A DNA stretch of 45,186 nt from Faeciplasma gallinarum (GTDB lineage: Bacteria > Bacillota > Clostridia > Oscillospirales > Ruminococcaceae). The stretch is from positions 1 through 45,186 of the forward strand of contig DVIR01000008.1 of assembly GCA_018711085.1 (NCBI GenBank). Direction: 5' to 3'. Of the stretch, positions 15,411 to 23,548 are shown piece by piece. How positions within the stretch are numbered: position 1 is the stretch's first letter; the number at the start of each line of letters is the position of its first letter. The position numbers and the translations under genes are program-made. The notes beneath the pieces are model-generated. The model searched no databases. It was given only the letters and a program-made list of their open reading frames with translations, and had not been told where the DNA came from.

Positions 15411-17867
15411 TCACACCGGCTCGTCGCTTACCGCTATCATGTCGAGGTCGGGAGCGTAGCCGCTGTTGCGGGTGAGCTTGATGGTGTTCTCACCGGCGTT
15501 TAGGCTGATGGTTATGCTCGCAGCGTCGGGCATGTCAAAGCCCGCTCCGCTGAGTCCTGTCATCTCATATCTGTCGGTGTCGTTTACAACGATGTTTATT
15601 CCTCTTTCCTCACCTGTGCAGTAGTAAACCAAAAGCTCGTACTCGCCTGCTTCGTCTACCGTCACAGTGTGGGTTACGGAGTTGAAGGAGCCGTTTCCTA
15701 CGTATCCTACCTTCTTGCCGCCGGAGCACATCATGCCGTCAGATACGCTTGCCGCGCCGGAGAGCGTTCCGTCCTCGCACTCGTAATACGTGTAGCCCTC
15801 AAGCTTTGCGTTAGGCGCTTCCTCCACCGAGGTGTCATAGTCGCCCTGAGTTATGAGCACCGCCGCGCCGCCGATGTCAGGCATATCAAGTGTCAGCTCG
15901 TCGGCATTCGTCACGGTCTGCTCCATAAGAGCAAGCTCGCGGTTCTCATCATCATAGTAAATATACGCCGTAAACTCGCCGTCGGGCAGGAAATCAAGCG
16001 AAACCGTCTCGGTGCGCGCCTCTAAGGTCATCGCTCCGATATAGTAATCCTCGCCGCTGCGGCGCATGTATGTCACATAGTCTCCGGGGTATCCGTCTAT
16101 CATCACGGACTCGTCCCACGCCGTGGGCATTCTCGAAATGAGCGGCAGTCCTAAGAAGTATGGGAACGCATACGCGGAGCTTGCAAAGTGCTGAAGTGCA
16201 GACTCGTAAACTATCGACTTGGCTATGCTGAATCCTGCGCTCTCGCCTGTCTTGGTTATCGCTATGCAGCTGGGGGTGTAGTCCATGGAGCCCACTATGT
16301 TTCTCGTGAAGGGATACATCAGGCAGTTTTCGGGCGTGGGAGAAGTTGACCACTTTCTGAACTCCTCGCCGAGTACCGCCTCGCTCGACATTATGTTGGG
16401 ATAGGTTCTCGTCTCGCCGCAGGGGTTGATACAGCCGTGATAGTAAATCATAAGCTCGTATTTCGCACCTATCTCGGCACAGTTTTTCATGACCTCCAAA
16501 ACGTCTATGTCGTCGCTCTCAAAGTAGTCGGTCTTTACTCCTACTACTCCCCATTCGTGCCACTGAGAAAACAGCTCCTCTATCTCCTCCGGCGTCTTTA
16601 AATGCAGATAGTTGACCCAAAGTATAATTCCTACGCCTTTATCCGCGGCGTAATCGCAAAGCTCGGCGATTCTGTCCTCAAACGCGGGCCATCCGGCATC
16701 GAGGCAGCAGTACTCCCATCCGTTTTCGGCGGAAAAATCTACGTGGTCAACCTGGACATCGTAGTTTGCCTGGTCTCCGCCCGACCACCACGACCACGAA
16801 ACCTTGCCGGGCTGTATCCAATCGGTGGACTCAAACAGCTCCTCGTCCATAGGCGGGCAAAGCGAGTCTATGACGTCGGATGCGGCAAGCTCTGTCACGT
16901 TGTCGGCGATTATCGCAACTCTCCAGGGCGTTGTGAATCCGTTTGAGGTTCTCACCTCGGTGATTCTTATGTGTCCGGGGCTTGCAAGGTCGTCGGTGAC
17001 CTCGTTTGCGGGGTCTCTGTCAAAGCCGAACTGCCACTTGAGCGCAGCGCTTCCCGAAGAGGTGTCCAAAACGCTCTTTACGTAGTTTATTTCGTTTGCA
17101 TACACGTCAGACTCGGAAAAGAGCATCCACTTGTCGCCGGTGTATGCGGTTACGGGGGTGTTAAAGGTTCCCGAGTGGTTTACAAGCTCGTCATAAGTGC
17201 GCTCGATGTAGTCAAACTCATATGTCGCGCTGTAGCCTCCGGCAAAAGTGGTAGTTCCCTCGGGGAGATTTATCTCTGAAACCTCGCTCATCACGAACAC
17301 CGACTCCTTGCCGTCGCCGCTGTTTACGTCGGCATATCTGTATGCAAAGCCGTCATCGTATACTCTCACAAGAAGGGTTAAGCTTGCGTCGCCCTTCGTC
17401 AGGTATACCTGTCTTTCCATGCAATGGTCGCGGCAGCTCACGTCCTCAAGGGATATGGTGAGCGCTGTCTCGTACTCGTCGTCAATCTCATCCGCACGGT
17501 CGTACGATGTGATAGTGTCGATTCCCGTCGAAAAGTCGCAGCTTGTGAGCGTGATTCCGAGTCTTGAAGGCTCGATTACCTCCTCGCCGTCCGACTCAAC
17601 CGTGTAAAACAGTCCGCCGCTCTCGTTCTGCCAAAAACGCGCGACTATGTTTCCGTCAGGGCTTGAAGTTTCAAGCTCCTCAAGCTCGTAAAGCTTGACG
17701 TCGCCGTATTTGTTCTTGCTCGACGACGCACGGGCGACCGTTATCTCGACTTTCGGCTCCTGCGGCTCATTTGGCTCTTCCTCCTCGGTGTCGCCGCATC
17801 CCGCCAGAACTCCCGCGCCCATTACAAGCGCCAGTGCAAAGGCGGTAATTCGTTTAAAAAGCTTCAT
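15411..17867 (-). CDS. GH97-family glycosidase lipoprotein with C-terminal carbohydrate-binding module
   Basis: 818 residues. A lipoprotein signal with lipobox L-A-G-C24 is followed by an acidic linker (EEEEPNEPQEP), placing the enzyme on the outer face of the membrane. The GH97 N-terminal beta domain runs to about 310 and the (beta/alpha)8 barrel follows to about 590. The barrel shows VKTDYFES with candidate nucleophile D447 and IMSSEAVLGEE with candidate acid/base E496. An Asp at the nucleophile position is the arrangement of retaining (alpha-galactosidase-like) GH97 members rather than inverting SusB-type glucosidases. The last ~130 residues, from YYECEDGTL, resemble CBM6/CBM35. AGGAGG lies five bases before ATG 17867. 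No transporter or sugar regulator is adjacent, so it is a lone glycosidase. GH97 is best known from Bacteroidota, so horizontal origin is possible. Confidence 0.9.
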   Translation of the reverse strand: MKLFKRITAFALALVMGAGVLAGCGDTEEEEPNEPQEPKVEITVARASSSKNKYGDVKLYELEELETSSPDGNIVARFWQNESGGLFYTVESDGEEVIEPSRLGITLTSCDFSTGIDTITSYDRADEIDDEYETALTISLEDVSCRDHCMERQVYLTKGDASLTLLVRVYDDGFAYRYADVNSGDGKESVFVMSEVSEINLPEGTTTFAGGYSATYEFDYIERTYDELVNHSGTFNTPVTAYTGDKWMLFSESDVYANEINYVKSVLDTSSGSAALKWQFGFDRDPANEVTDDLASPGHIRITEVRTSNGFTTPWRVAIIADNVTELAASDVIDSLCPPMDEELFESTDWIQPGKVSWSWWSGGDQANYDVQVDHVDFSAENGWEYCCLDAGWPAFEDRIAELCDYAADKGVGIILWVNYLHLKTPEEIEELFSQWHEWGVVGVKTDYFESDDIDVLEVMKNCAEIGAKYELMIYYHGCINPCGETRTYPNIMSSEAVLGEEFRKWSTSPTPENCLMYPFTRNIVGSMDYTPSCIAITKTGESAGFSIAKSIVYESALQHFASSAYAFPYFLGLPLISRMPTAWDESVMIDGYPGDYVTYMRRSGEDYYIGAMTLEARTETVSLDFLPDGEFTAYIYYDDENRELALMEQTVTNADELTLDMPDIGGAAVLITQGDYDTSVEEAPNAKLEGYTYYECEDGTLSGAASVSDGMMCSGGKKVGYVGNGSFNSVTHTVTVDEAGEYELLVYYCTGEERGINIVVNDTDRYEMTGLSGAGFDMPDAASITISLNAGENTIKLTRNSGYAPDLDMIAVSDEPV

Positions 17868-17895
17868 AGCTATCCTCCTTGTGATTATTAGATAA

Positions 17896-17924
17896 ATTAT
17901 AACATGAATTTAATGCTTTATCAA
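17896..17924 (-). promoter_or_regulatory. Promoter of the GH97 gene
   Basis: On the minus strand TTGATA (17919-17924), 17 bases, TATAAT (17896-17901): near-perfect sigma-A promoter about 30 bases before the start codon. Confidence 0.88.
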
Positions 17925-17931
17925 CGCAAAC

Positions 17932-17952
17932 TGAGTTTTGCTTCAAAACTCA
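17932..17952. promoter_or_regulatory. Perfect inverted repeat just upstream of the GH97 promoter
   Basis: TGAGTTTTG and CAAAACTCA (nine-base arms) around CTT, centred at 17942, about 53 bases upstream of the GH97 transcription start. The position suits an activator site. It also lies 45 bases past the thioesterase stop, but there is no good U tract after it, so a terminator role is less likely. Confidence 0.5.
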
Positions 17953-17996
17953 TCAGCATATGTATATGATTATATCAGAATGTTTCATTGACCCGG

Positions 17997-18749
17997 CTAA
18001 CTTCGGCTCATATTTTCGCATGCGTACCCTAAAGTTATAACCGAATGGATGACGCTTTTGTCCTCGCTCGACACCACAACCTGCCAATCTCCCCTGTCGG
18101 TCTGCGCGCAGCTCAAGGCAAGCGTTTCCCCGAGGCGGGATTCAACCGAGTAGTTGATGCGTATCTCGTCAAACAACCTGCGCTCGTATGCGTCCTGCGG
18201 CAGAGCCTCATACGCTAAATCGAGATAATAAAGGTTGTGCATGTGCCCGAAAATGTCTATGTCGCGGCGAAGCACCCTGTAGCTCGACTGCGGCTTGAAG
18301 TCCTGCGGCGCGCGCAGCCTTGAAAGCTCCCCGTCAAGCGCCTTTCTCTGCGGCTCGGAGGCGTACTTTCTGACCATTTCCTCGTCCGCCTTTACTATCG
18401 TGTGCTTTTCGGTGTTTATGAGCACCCACTTTGACATCGCCGCCGCGCACACCCTGCCCTGCGAATCCAAAAGCTCAAAGTCGCGGTAGCCGTATGCACG
18501 CTTTATCTCGCGCGACCACGTGCGCACGGTAAGCTCCTGTCCGTATGACGGCCTGTGATACACCCTTACGTACCAGTCGAGCAATAGCCAGCTTAAATGA
18601 GTCAGCGGCATGGAGTTTATGCCGTACCCTAAGCTGTCGGCGTGCCTGCTCGCTATGTTCTCAAAATACTCAAGTATTGCGCGGTTTCCTAAGCTGTTCC
18701 CCTTTTCTAAGTCCTTAGCCCCGGTACGCACCTTTTCTTCAAATATCAC
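17997..18749 (-). CDS. Acyl-ACP thioesterase
   Basis: 250 residues, the FatA/acyl-ACP thioesterase family with two tandem hotdog folds (residues ~1-135 and ~150-250). It hydrolyses acyl-ACP to free fatty acid in the cytoplasm, altering chain release from type II fatty-acid synthesis. The second repeat carries DIDIFGHMHNLYYLDLAYEALP-like sequence, matching the family stretch that holds the catalytic Asn/His region. Start is GTG 18749, overlapping the stop of the upstream 4-TM gene as GTGA, so the two are translationally coupled. No other fatty-acid genes are nearby. Confidence 0.87.
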   Translation of the reverse strand: MIFEEKVRTGAKDLEKGNSLGNRAILEYFENIASRHADSLGYGINSMPLTHLSWLLLDWYVRVYHRPSYGQELTVRTWSREIKRAYGYRDFELLDSQGRVCAAAMSKWVLINTEKHTIVKADEEMVRKYASEPQRKALDGELSRLRAPQDFKPQSSYRVLRRDIDIFGHMHNLYYLDLAYEALPQDAYERRLFDEIRINYSVESRLGETLALSCAQTDRGDWQVVVSSEDKSVIHSVITLGYACENMSRS

Positions 18750-19240
18750 TTCTCAGCGACCGCCTTTCCCTGCGCCGCAGCTTCACGCTTGCGCATGGAT
18801 GCCGCCCGAGCAGCCACGCAAAACGCATGCCCGACCAAAAGCGCCGTTACGGCAAAGCTTATCGCGTTGTACAGCCCCGCGCTTAAAAACAAAGGCATGA
18901 GCGACGCCGCAGCCGCAGCGGCGGACAGCGCCGTGCAGACGTGCAAAAGCCACTTTCTTTCGGACAGCGCATATATGCCCGCAAAAATCAGCGTCAGAGT
19001 GGTGAGCAGCCCCGCAATGAACGGCCCGAAGTTGCCGTATCCCGGGAGCATGAGGTCAAAATACGAATACCCCTGCAGCCGGTAGATGACGCTTCCCGTC
19101 TCGGTCTGCATGTGCCCGAACCGCAGCACCGCCCCAAGCGGCAAAAGCTCCAAAACAAACGCCGCAAGCGGCAGTAAGACGGCTAAAATCCTGTGTTTGC
19201 GCCCCGTCTTAGGCGCGTTTTCTTTATTTACAGCGTCCAT
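18746..19240 (-). CDS. Four-TM hypothetical membrane protein
   Basis: 164 residues, family not recognised. Basic N-terminus (TGRKHR), then four hydrophobic segments: about 19-38 (VLLPLAAFVLELLPLGAVL), ~73-95 (FIAGLLTTLTLIFAGIYAL), ~100-124 (A-rich) and ~128-148, with a basic/Ala-rich tail. ATG 19238-19240 is chosen over an upstream start at 19372 because GGAGGA precedes it and the extension has no membrane-protein character. Promoter TTGCAT-17-TATATT lies about 60 bases upstream. The four-base overlap with the acyl-ACP thioesterase suggests a shared membrane-lipid role (inference). Confidence 0.8.
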   Translation of the reverse strand: MDAVNKENAPKTGRKHRILAVLLPLAAFVLELLPLGAVLRFGHMQTETGSVIYRLQGYSYFDLMLPGYGNFGPFIAGLLTTLTLIFAGIYALSERKWLLHVCTALSAAAAAASLMPLFLSAGLYNAISFAVTALLVGHAFCVAARAASMRKREAAAQGKAVAEK

Positions 19241-19298
19241 GTTGTCCTCCGCGTTTAACCTTTCTTGATTTGTGAAAATTATTTTTAACGATATAACA

Positions 19299-19327
19299 AA
19301 TATAACACGAAACCCTCGGCAATGCAA
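19299..19327 (-). promoter_or_regulatory. Promoter of the 4-TM/thioesterase pair
   Basis: On the minus strand TTGCAT (19322-19327), 17 bases, TATATT (19299-19304). Confidence 0.7.
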
Positions 19328-19348
19328 ACACGGACTGCGACTTTTCAC

Positions 19349-19387
19349 AAAAAAAGCCCCTTGCACATGCATGCATGCGCAAAGGGC
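19349..19387 (-). terminator. Terminator of 19403-19939, with a GCATGC-rich stem
   Basis: On the minus strand GCCCTTTGC pairs with GCAAGGGGC and the stem continues through GCATGCATGCATG-type sequence, closing on a tiny loop. Seven T follow (A run 19349-19355). Two overlapping GCATGC sites make the upper stem. Confidence 0.88.
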
Positions 19388-19402
19388 ATATTAAAGGAGA
19401 CG

Positions 19403-19939
19403 TTACTGTCGGGTGTTTTGGCCGTCGCTTTGATTGCTTTGCTCCGTCGGATCCTGATAGGTCGTCTGCTGATTGTTTGCTCCGTACGGGTTTGCCTGAT
19501 AGCCGCCTTGCTGATAAGCCTGGCTTTGCTGATAGCCTTGGTTTGTCTGATAACCCTGGTTGGGCTGATAGCCCTGATAGCCGTTCGGGTATCCCTGATC
19601 GCCGTAGCCGTCCGATATGCTTCCGTACTTAGCCTTGTCGGCGGGGCTGAGCTTGTCGAACTCCACCTTTGCAAGGAACTCAAGGTGCTTTTCCGACTTT
19701 GTGTTGCTGTCGATAAGCTCTCCGAAGCCGTAAAGAACAAGCACGGACAACCATGCTATGAATATCCAGACAGCCGCAATAATAAGCGTGCCTATAATTG
19801 CCGATGCGATCTGAGTCCGCGACAGTACCATGCTGTATGAGATCAACATTGTCAACGCCGCAAGCGCAATCAGTATAACCTCTGCGATGAACACACCCTT
19901 TGCCAGACCTTTTATTTTTCTGCCGATGTTCTTAAACAT
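19403..19939 (-). CDS. Membrane protein with Q/Y/G/N-rich low-complexity tail
   Basis: 178 residues, family not recognised. After a basic start (MFKNIGRKIKG) two membrane segments lie at about 15-37 and 44-72. A short cytoplasmic helical stretch follows (SEKHLEFLAKVEFDKLSPADKAKYGSIS). The last ~68 residues are almost only Q, Y, G, N, P, S and T, with repeats such as GYQ, NQGYQ and QAYQQ. There are virtually no charged or hydrophobic residues there: a prion-like, disordered composition. AGAGGGG is about eight bases before the ATG; promoter TTGCAT-17-TAAAAT lies 50 bases upstream and its own terminator follows. Similar architecture occurs in small Firmicute membrane proteins with glutamine-rich tails; the function is unknown. 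Confidence 0.8.
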   Translation of the reverse strand: MFKNIGRKIKGLAKGVFIAEVILIALAALTMLISYSMVLSRTQIASAIIGTLIIAAVWIFIAWLSVLVLYGFGELIDSNTKSEKHLEFLAKVEFDKLSPADKAKYGSISDGYGDQGYPNGYQGYQPNQGYQTNQGYQQSQAYQQGGYQANPYGANNQQTTYQDPTEQSNQSDGQNTRQ

Positions 19940-19988
19940 AAATTATCCCCTCTTTAAATTTATTAAAGCAAAACTCGCTTATAAATAC

Positions 19989-20017
19989 ATTTTATCACTT
20001 TAATACGCATAATGCAA
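19989..20017 (-). promoter_or_regulatory. Promoter of the Q/Y-rich membrane protein gene
   Basis: On the minus strand TTGCAT (20012-20017), 17 bases, TAAAAT (19989-19994). Confidence 0.72.
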
Positions 20018-20104
20018 CACATGCGCAAGAATAATTTGATTTTCGGGGGGATATTCGCCGTAACCGACTTTAAACCGACATAGAAATTTCCTCTGGCGGC
20101 TCGC

Positions 20105-20460
20105 CGGCGCTGAACCCAACCTGCGGCGCGGGTGGAAAGTGCGTTTCCGCACCAACTACGGCGCGAAATTGGGTGCAGCGTCACCGCTGCCGCGGGTGGG
20201 AAGTCCGTTTCCACACCAACTACGGCGCGAAATTGGGTGCAGCGTCACCGCTGGGAAAAATTTTCGACGCTGAACCCAACCTGCGGCGCGGGCAGAAAGC
20301 GCGTTCCCACACAAACTGCGGCGCGAAATTGGGTGCAGCGTCATCGCTGCCGTCATCGCTGAAAAAAAATTTGACGCCGAACCCACTATCTGTGCGGGCA
20401 GAGAGAATGGCTTCTCTCAAACCTGAGCGCAAACTTTGGGTCCAGCGTCACGCTGGTCTG
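20105..20460. repeat. Cluster of four palindromic ~85-bp repeats beside tRNA-Arg
   Basis: Unit core: CGCTGAACCCAACCTGCGGC at the left and GGCGCGAAATTGGGTGCAGC at the right. The ends CGCTGAACCCAA and TTGGGTGCAGCG are inverted repeats with one mismatch, so each unit can form a hairpin. Copies: about 20107-20188 (complete), 20189-20253 (lacks the left arm), 20264-20350 (complete) and 20371-20460 (diverged, abutting the tRNA). Copies differ by point changes, as in old REP/MITE-like elements. There are no genes within. The stretch 20018-20104 before it shows nothing recognisable. Confidence 0.75.
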
Positions 20461-20528
20461 TCCGACAGGAATTGAACCTGCGCACATACGGTCGGAGCGT
20501 ATTGCTCTATCCACTGAGCTACGGACAG
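20454..20528 (-). tRNA. tRNA-Arg (anticodon CCG)
   Basis: 75 nt with encoded CCA. Acceptor CTGTCCG/CGGACAG (a C1-G72 pair, less usual than G1-C72), D arm GTAGCTCAGTGGATAGAGC, anticodon stem ATACG/CGTAT with loop CTCCGAC giving anticodon CCG for CGG, T arm with TTCAATT. No promoter of its own is obvious; it lies 119 bases downstream of metG on the same strand and may be co-transcribed. A GC-rich repeat cluster abuts its 3' end. Confidence 0.94.
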
Positions 20529-20647
20529 ATGAGGGCAGAACAGCAGCCTCTTAGCCTGCTGCCCTGCCGTGTGCTTCTTCATCTTTTACTCTCTTTTTGT
20601 AACGCATGCATGCGCACGCTTACGGCACCCTTTAAGCGCCTTCGCTT

Positions 20648-22612
20648 TTACCTCAGCTTCGCCCCGGGCGGCACACTGCCGTCAAGGAATGCGACCTTGG
20701 CGGAACCGTCCGGCATCTCCGCACAAACAATCATGCCCTGAGACTCCTCGCCGCAAAGCTTAGCAGGCTTGAGGTTCGCAACCACAACTACCGTCTTGCC
20801 GATTAAGTCCTCCGGCTTGTACCACTTGGCTATGCCGGAAACCACCTGCCTCGTGCCCATGCCGTCGTCAAGCTTGAGCTTTAAGAGCTTTTGGGACTTC
20901 TCAAGCTTTTCGCACTCCAAAACCTTCGCCGCGCGCAGCTCAACCTTCGCAAACTCGTCAATGGCTATCTCGTCCGCAAGCGGCTTTACCTCCGCTTTCG
21001 GCTCGCCGCCTTTCGCGTTTTCTTCCTCGATTTTCGCCTTGACCGCGTCCATCTCCGCCTTCAGCTCGTCCATGATCTTCTTTGAATCTATCCTTGCAAA
21101 GAGCGGCACAGCCTCGCCAACCTTCGTTCCGGCAGCGTATCCGCCAAACGCGCAAAGCGTGTCAAGCCCGTCAAGGTCTGTGTTTATCTGCGCAAGTATC
21201 TTCTCCGACGTCTCGGGCATTATCGGCCTTATCATTATGCCTATAAACCTTATCGTCTCAATCAGCTCGTACAAGACCGTGACAAGCCGCGACTTGCCCT
21301 CTTCCGTCTTGGCAAGCGCCCACGGCTCGGTTTCGTCTATGTACTTGTTCGCACGCCTTGCAAGCGCCAAAACGTCCGCACACGCGTCCGCAAACCTAAA
21401 CGCCTCAAAGTGCGCGCTCAAATTCTTTGCCGCCTCCAAAGCCTTCGCCTCAAGCTCCAAATCAAGCTCCGTCTTGTCGTGCGGCGCGTCTACGTATCCG
21501 CCGAAGTACTTGTTCACCATCGCAACGGTGCGGTTTACAAGGTTTCCTATAGTGTTTGCAAGGTCGGTGTTGTACCTCTCTATTACAGCCTCGTAGGAAA
21601 TGGAACCGTCCGCCGCAAAGGGCATCTCGCTTAACATGTAGTACCTCGTGGCGTCCACGCCGAACCTCGTGACAAGGTCGTCCGCGTATATCACGTTGCC
21701 CTTCGACTTTGACATCTTGTCCGTTCCGAACAAAAGCCACGGGTGCGCAAATATCTTCTTGGGGAGCATGGCGCCCAAAGCCATCAGCTCGACTATCCAG
21801 TATATCGAATGAAATCTCAGTATGTCCTTGCCGATTATGTGGGTGCAGTTCTGCCAGTAGTATTTGTACATCTCGCTCGGGTTGTCTACGTCATAGCCCA
21901 GCCCAGATATGTAGTTGGACAGCGCGTCTATCCACACGTATATCACGTGCTTGGGGTCAAAATCAACCGGTATTCCCCACTTGAAGGAGGAACGGGTTAT
22001 GCATAAGTCCTGAAGTCCCGGCTTTATGAAGTTGTTTATCATCTCTTTCTTGCGGGACTCCGGCTGAATAAAGTCGGGGTTGTCCTCCAAAAACTTCTCA
22101 AGCTGAGATTGGTACTTTGAAAGCCTGAGAAAATACGCTTCCTCCTTGGTCTTTACAACCTCCCTGCCGCAGTCGGGGCATTTGCCGTCTACAAGCTGCG
22201 TCTCGGTGTAAAAGCTCTCGCAGGGCACGCAGTACCATCCCTCGTACTCGCTCTTGTATATGTCTCTCTGCTTGTAAAGCTTGTCGAATATCTTTTGGAC
22301 GCACCTCTCGTGGTCGGGATCGGTCGTCCTTATAAATCTTGAATAGGACACGCCGAGCATGTCGCAGGTGCGCTTTACCTCGCCGGCTATCATGTCCACG
22401 TGCTCCTTAGGGGTAATGCCTGCGGCTGTTGCCTGCTCCTCTATCTTCTGTCCGTGTTCGTCCGTTCCGGTGAGGAAGAATACATCATAGCCCTGCATTC
22501 GCTTAAACCTCGCAAGCGCGTCTGCGCAAACAACATCGTAGGTGTTGCCTATGTGCGGCTTCTTTGAAGTGTAGGCTATCGCCGTAGTTATAAGGCACGG
22601 TTTTTTGTCCAT
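20648..22612 (-). CDS. metG: Methionyl-tRNA synthetase
   Basis: 654 residues; charges tRNA-Met. Class I signatures HIGN (20-23) and KMSKS (299-303); a zinc knuckle CVPC...CPDC at about 125-150; and a C-terminal EMAP/Trbp111 tRNA-binding domain (from about 550, IDEFAKVELRAAKVLECE) after an Ala/Glu-rich coiled linker. This is the long dimeric form common in Firmicutes. ATG 22612 is preferred over ATG 22630 because AAGGGAAG sits seven bases before it, inside the longer reading. The leader is only about 45 nt, so there is no T-box, unlike many Firmicute synthetase genes. Confidence 0.97.
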   Translation of the reverse strand: MDKKPCLITTAIAYTSKKPHIGNTYDVVCADALARFKRMQGYDVFFLTGTDEHGQKIEEQATAAGITPKEHVDMIAGEVKRTCDMLGVSYSRFIRTTDPDHERCVQKIFDKLYKQRDIYKSEYEGWYCVPCESFYTETQLVDGKCPDCGREVVKTKEEAYFLRLSKYQSQLEKFLEDNPDFIQPESRKKEMINNFIKPGLQDLCITRSSFKWGIPVDFDPKHVIYVWIDALSNYISGLGYDVDNPSEMYKYYWQNCTHIIGKDILRFHSIYWIVELMALGAMLPKKIFAHPWLLFGTDKMSKSKGNVIYADDLVTRFGVDATRYYMLSEMPFAADGSISYEAVIERYNTDLANTIGNLVNRTVAMVNKYFGGYVDAPHDKTELDLELEAKALEAAKNLSAHFEAFRFADACADVLALARRANKYIDETEPWALAKTEEGKSRLVTVLYELIETIRFIGIMIRPIMPETSEKILAQINTDLDGLDTLCAFGGYAAGTKVGEAVPLFARIDSKKIMDELKAEMDAVKAKIEEENAKGGEPKAEVKPLADEIAIDEFAKVELRAAKVLECEKLEKSQKLLKLKLDDGMGTRQVVSGIAKWYKPEDLIGKTVVVVANLKPAKLCGEESQGMIVCAEMPDGSAKVAFLDGSVPPGAKLR

Positions 22613-22658
22613 CGCTGATCTTCCCTTCATCGTTTATTTTATACTTCTGCCTTTTTAC

Positions 22659-22686
22659 ATTATATAACACGCAGATAATTTGTCAA
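22659..22686 (-). promoter_or_regulatory. Promoter of metG
   Basis: On the minus strand TTGACA (22681-22686), 16 bases, TATAAT (22659-22664). Confidence 0.85.
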
Positions 22687-22722
22687 GTATATGAGCATAC
22701 ATGCATATTAAAAATGCACTTG

Positions 22723-22761
22723 TTAGCGTATGCACACGTATGCACACGCGCCGCACGCTAA
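22723..22761. repeat. Small inverted repeat with internal GCACAC repeats
   Basis: TTAGCGT (22723-22729) pairs with ACGCTAA (22755-22761); between them ATGCACACGT-type units repeat. It sits between the metG promoter and the terminator of the upstream gene. It resembles the GTGTGCAA-rich hairpin at 28765-28799. Confidence 0.45.
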
Positions 22762-22805
22762 AAATCTCCGGCCCGCTCAAGAATGCATCTCAAGCCGAGC
22801 CGGAG
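22760..22805 (-). terminator. Terminator of the DUF378 gene
   Basis: On the minus strand CTCCGGC (22799-22805) pairs with GCCGGAG (22766-22772), followed by ATTTTT. The loop is long, with possible inner pairing. Confidence 0.75.
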
Positions 22806-22810
22806 GGGCT

Positions 22811-23029
22811 TTATTCTTCTATCAGCCTTGTGTTTCTGAAGTACAGTGATACGCACCACACGGCGCATACCGCAACCACAATATAAATTATCCTTGAAAC
22901 TATCGCGGCAGAACCGCCGAAAAGATATGCTACAAGATCAAATTTAAATATGCCGACAAGCCCCCAGTTTATACCGCCAACTATCAGCAAAAACAAAGCT
23001 ATCCTATCGAGTATCTTAATAATTATCAC
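22811..23029 (-). CDS. DUF378-family small membrane protein
   Basis: Up to 72 residues with two membrane segments: IALFLLIVGGINWGLVGIF, containing the family GxxNWGLxG motif, and a second one ending in IIYIVVAVCAVW. Function unknown; the family is widespread in bacteria. The start is unclear. GTG 23029 forms GTGA with the stop of an upstream frame but touches AAGGGG, too close for normal use. Two in-frame ATT codons (23023, 23020) sit 3-6 bases further on, and starting at the second would give the family-like K-I-L-D-R N-terminus. Confidence 0.85.
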   Translation of the reverse strand: MIIIKILDRIALFLLIVGGINWGLVGIFKFDLVAYLFGGSAAIVSRIIYIVVAVCAVWCVSLYFRNTRLIEE

Positions 23030-23334
23030 CCCTTAGAGATTTCTTTAACACTTTCTCGGTGCAAATATAGTTTTGCTCCGTTTTTAAGTTTTATGCATTT
23101 TATGTTCCGGACGCATTTGCGGCCTTTTTTCAGGCTTAACTTTGCATAAAGAAAAACGCGCCTTAAAAATTGTGAAGAGTCTTTATCTTTGCGTCTACAA
23201 TGCGTAATTATTTCGCAGGCAAATGCTGTGCTGTTGAAAACTCTGTTTATTTGTTTAAAGTTCATCGCCTTAACTGCGGATTTTATAACGCTTTCAACAT
23301 ACTTTTCAACAGTTTCGTTTGAAAACTCACGCAT
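23026..23334 (-). CDS. Doubtful small basic protein upstream of DUF378
   Basis: 102 residues, Lys/Arg-rich (MREFSNETVEKYVESVIKS... LSLKKGRKCVRNIKC), no family recognised. For: protein-like amphipathic start, GTGA overlap with the DUF378 gene that could explain its odd start, and no other gene in this 300-base stretch. Against: no ribosome binding site before its ATG, A+T-rich composition unlike neighbours, no visible promoter. It may be a decayed gene or chance frame. Confidence 0.3.
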   Translation of the reverse strand: MREFSNETVEKYVESVIKSAVKAMNFKQINRVFNSTAFACEIITHCRRKDKDSSQFLRRVFLYAKLSLKKGRKCVRNIKCIKLKNGAKLYLHRESVKEISKG

Positions 23335-23495
23335 TACGGTTTGTAATCAGGATTATTATGGCTTAAAAAACCCTTAACATGCCTCTTGCGCATGATAAAA
23401 AATTAAATACTGCGGATGCGGTGCGGATAAAGCTTTCTGCGTTTTTTTGCTCGGCATGCGCACACTCCGCTCACCGCCGAAAGCGCATGCATATT

Positions 23496-23527
23496 AAAAA
23501 CCCCGCAAGTGCTCTTGCGGGGGTTTT
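23496..23527. terminator. Bidirectional-looking terminator after 23549-23821
   Basis: CCCCGCAAG (23501-23509) pairs perfectly with CTTGCGGGG (23514-23522) around TGCT. The A run at 23496-23500 becomes the U tract on the minus strand; TTTTATT follows on the plus strand. The preceding 23341-23495 holds no gene, only two GCATGC sites. Confidence 0.9.
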
Positions 23528-23548
23528 ATTTGTATCTGCTAAAGCGCG

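Noticed and set aside
19322..19840. 172-codon plus-strand hydrophobic frame
   Set aside because: Complement of the Q/Y-rich tail and terminator region; Leu/Ala-rich shadow without SD.
20105..20460. CRISPR array
   Set aside because: Units are ~85 bp, palindromic, unequal and without spacers; no cas genes in the window.
22613..22690. T-box or SAM riboswitch before metG
   Set aside because: The promoter leaves only about 45 nt of leader, too short, and no T-box bulge sequence is present.
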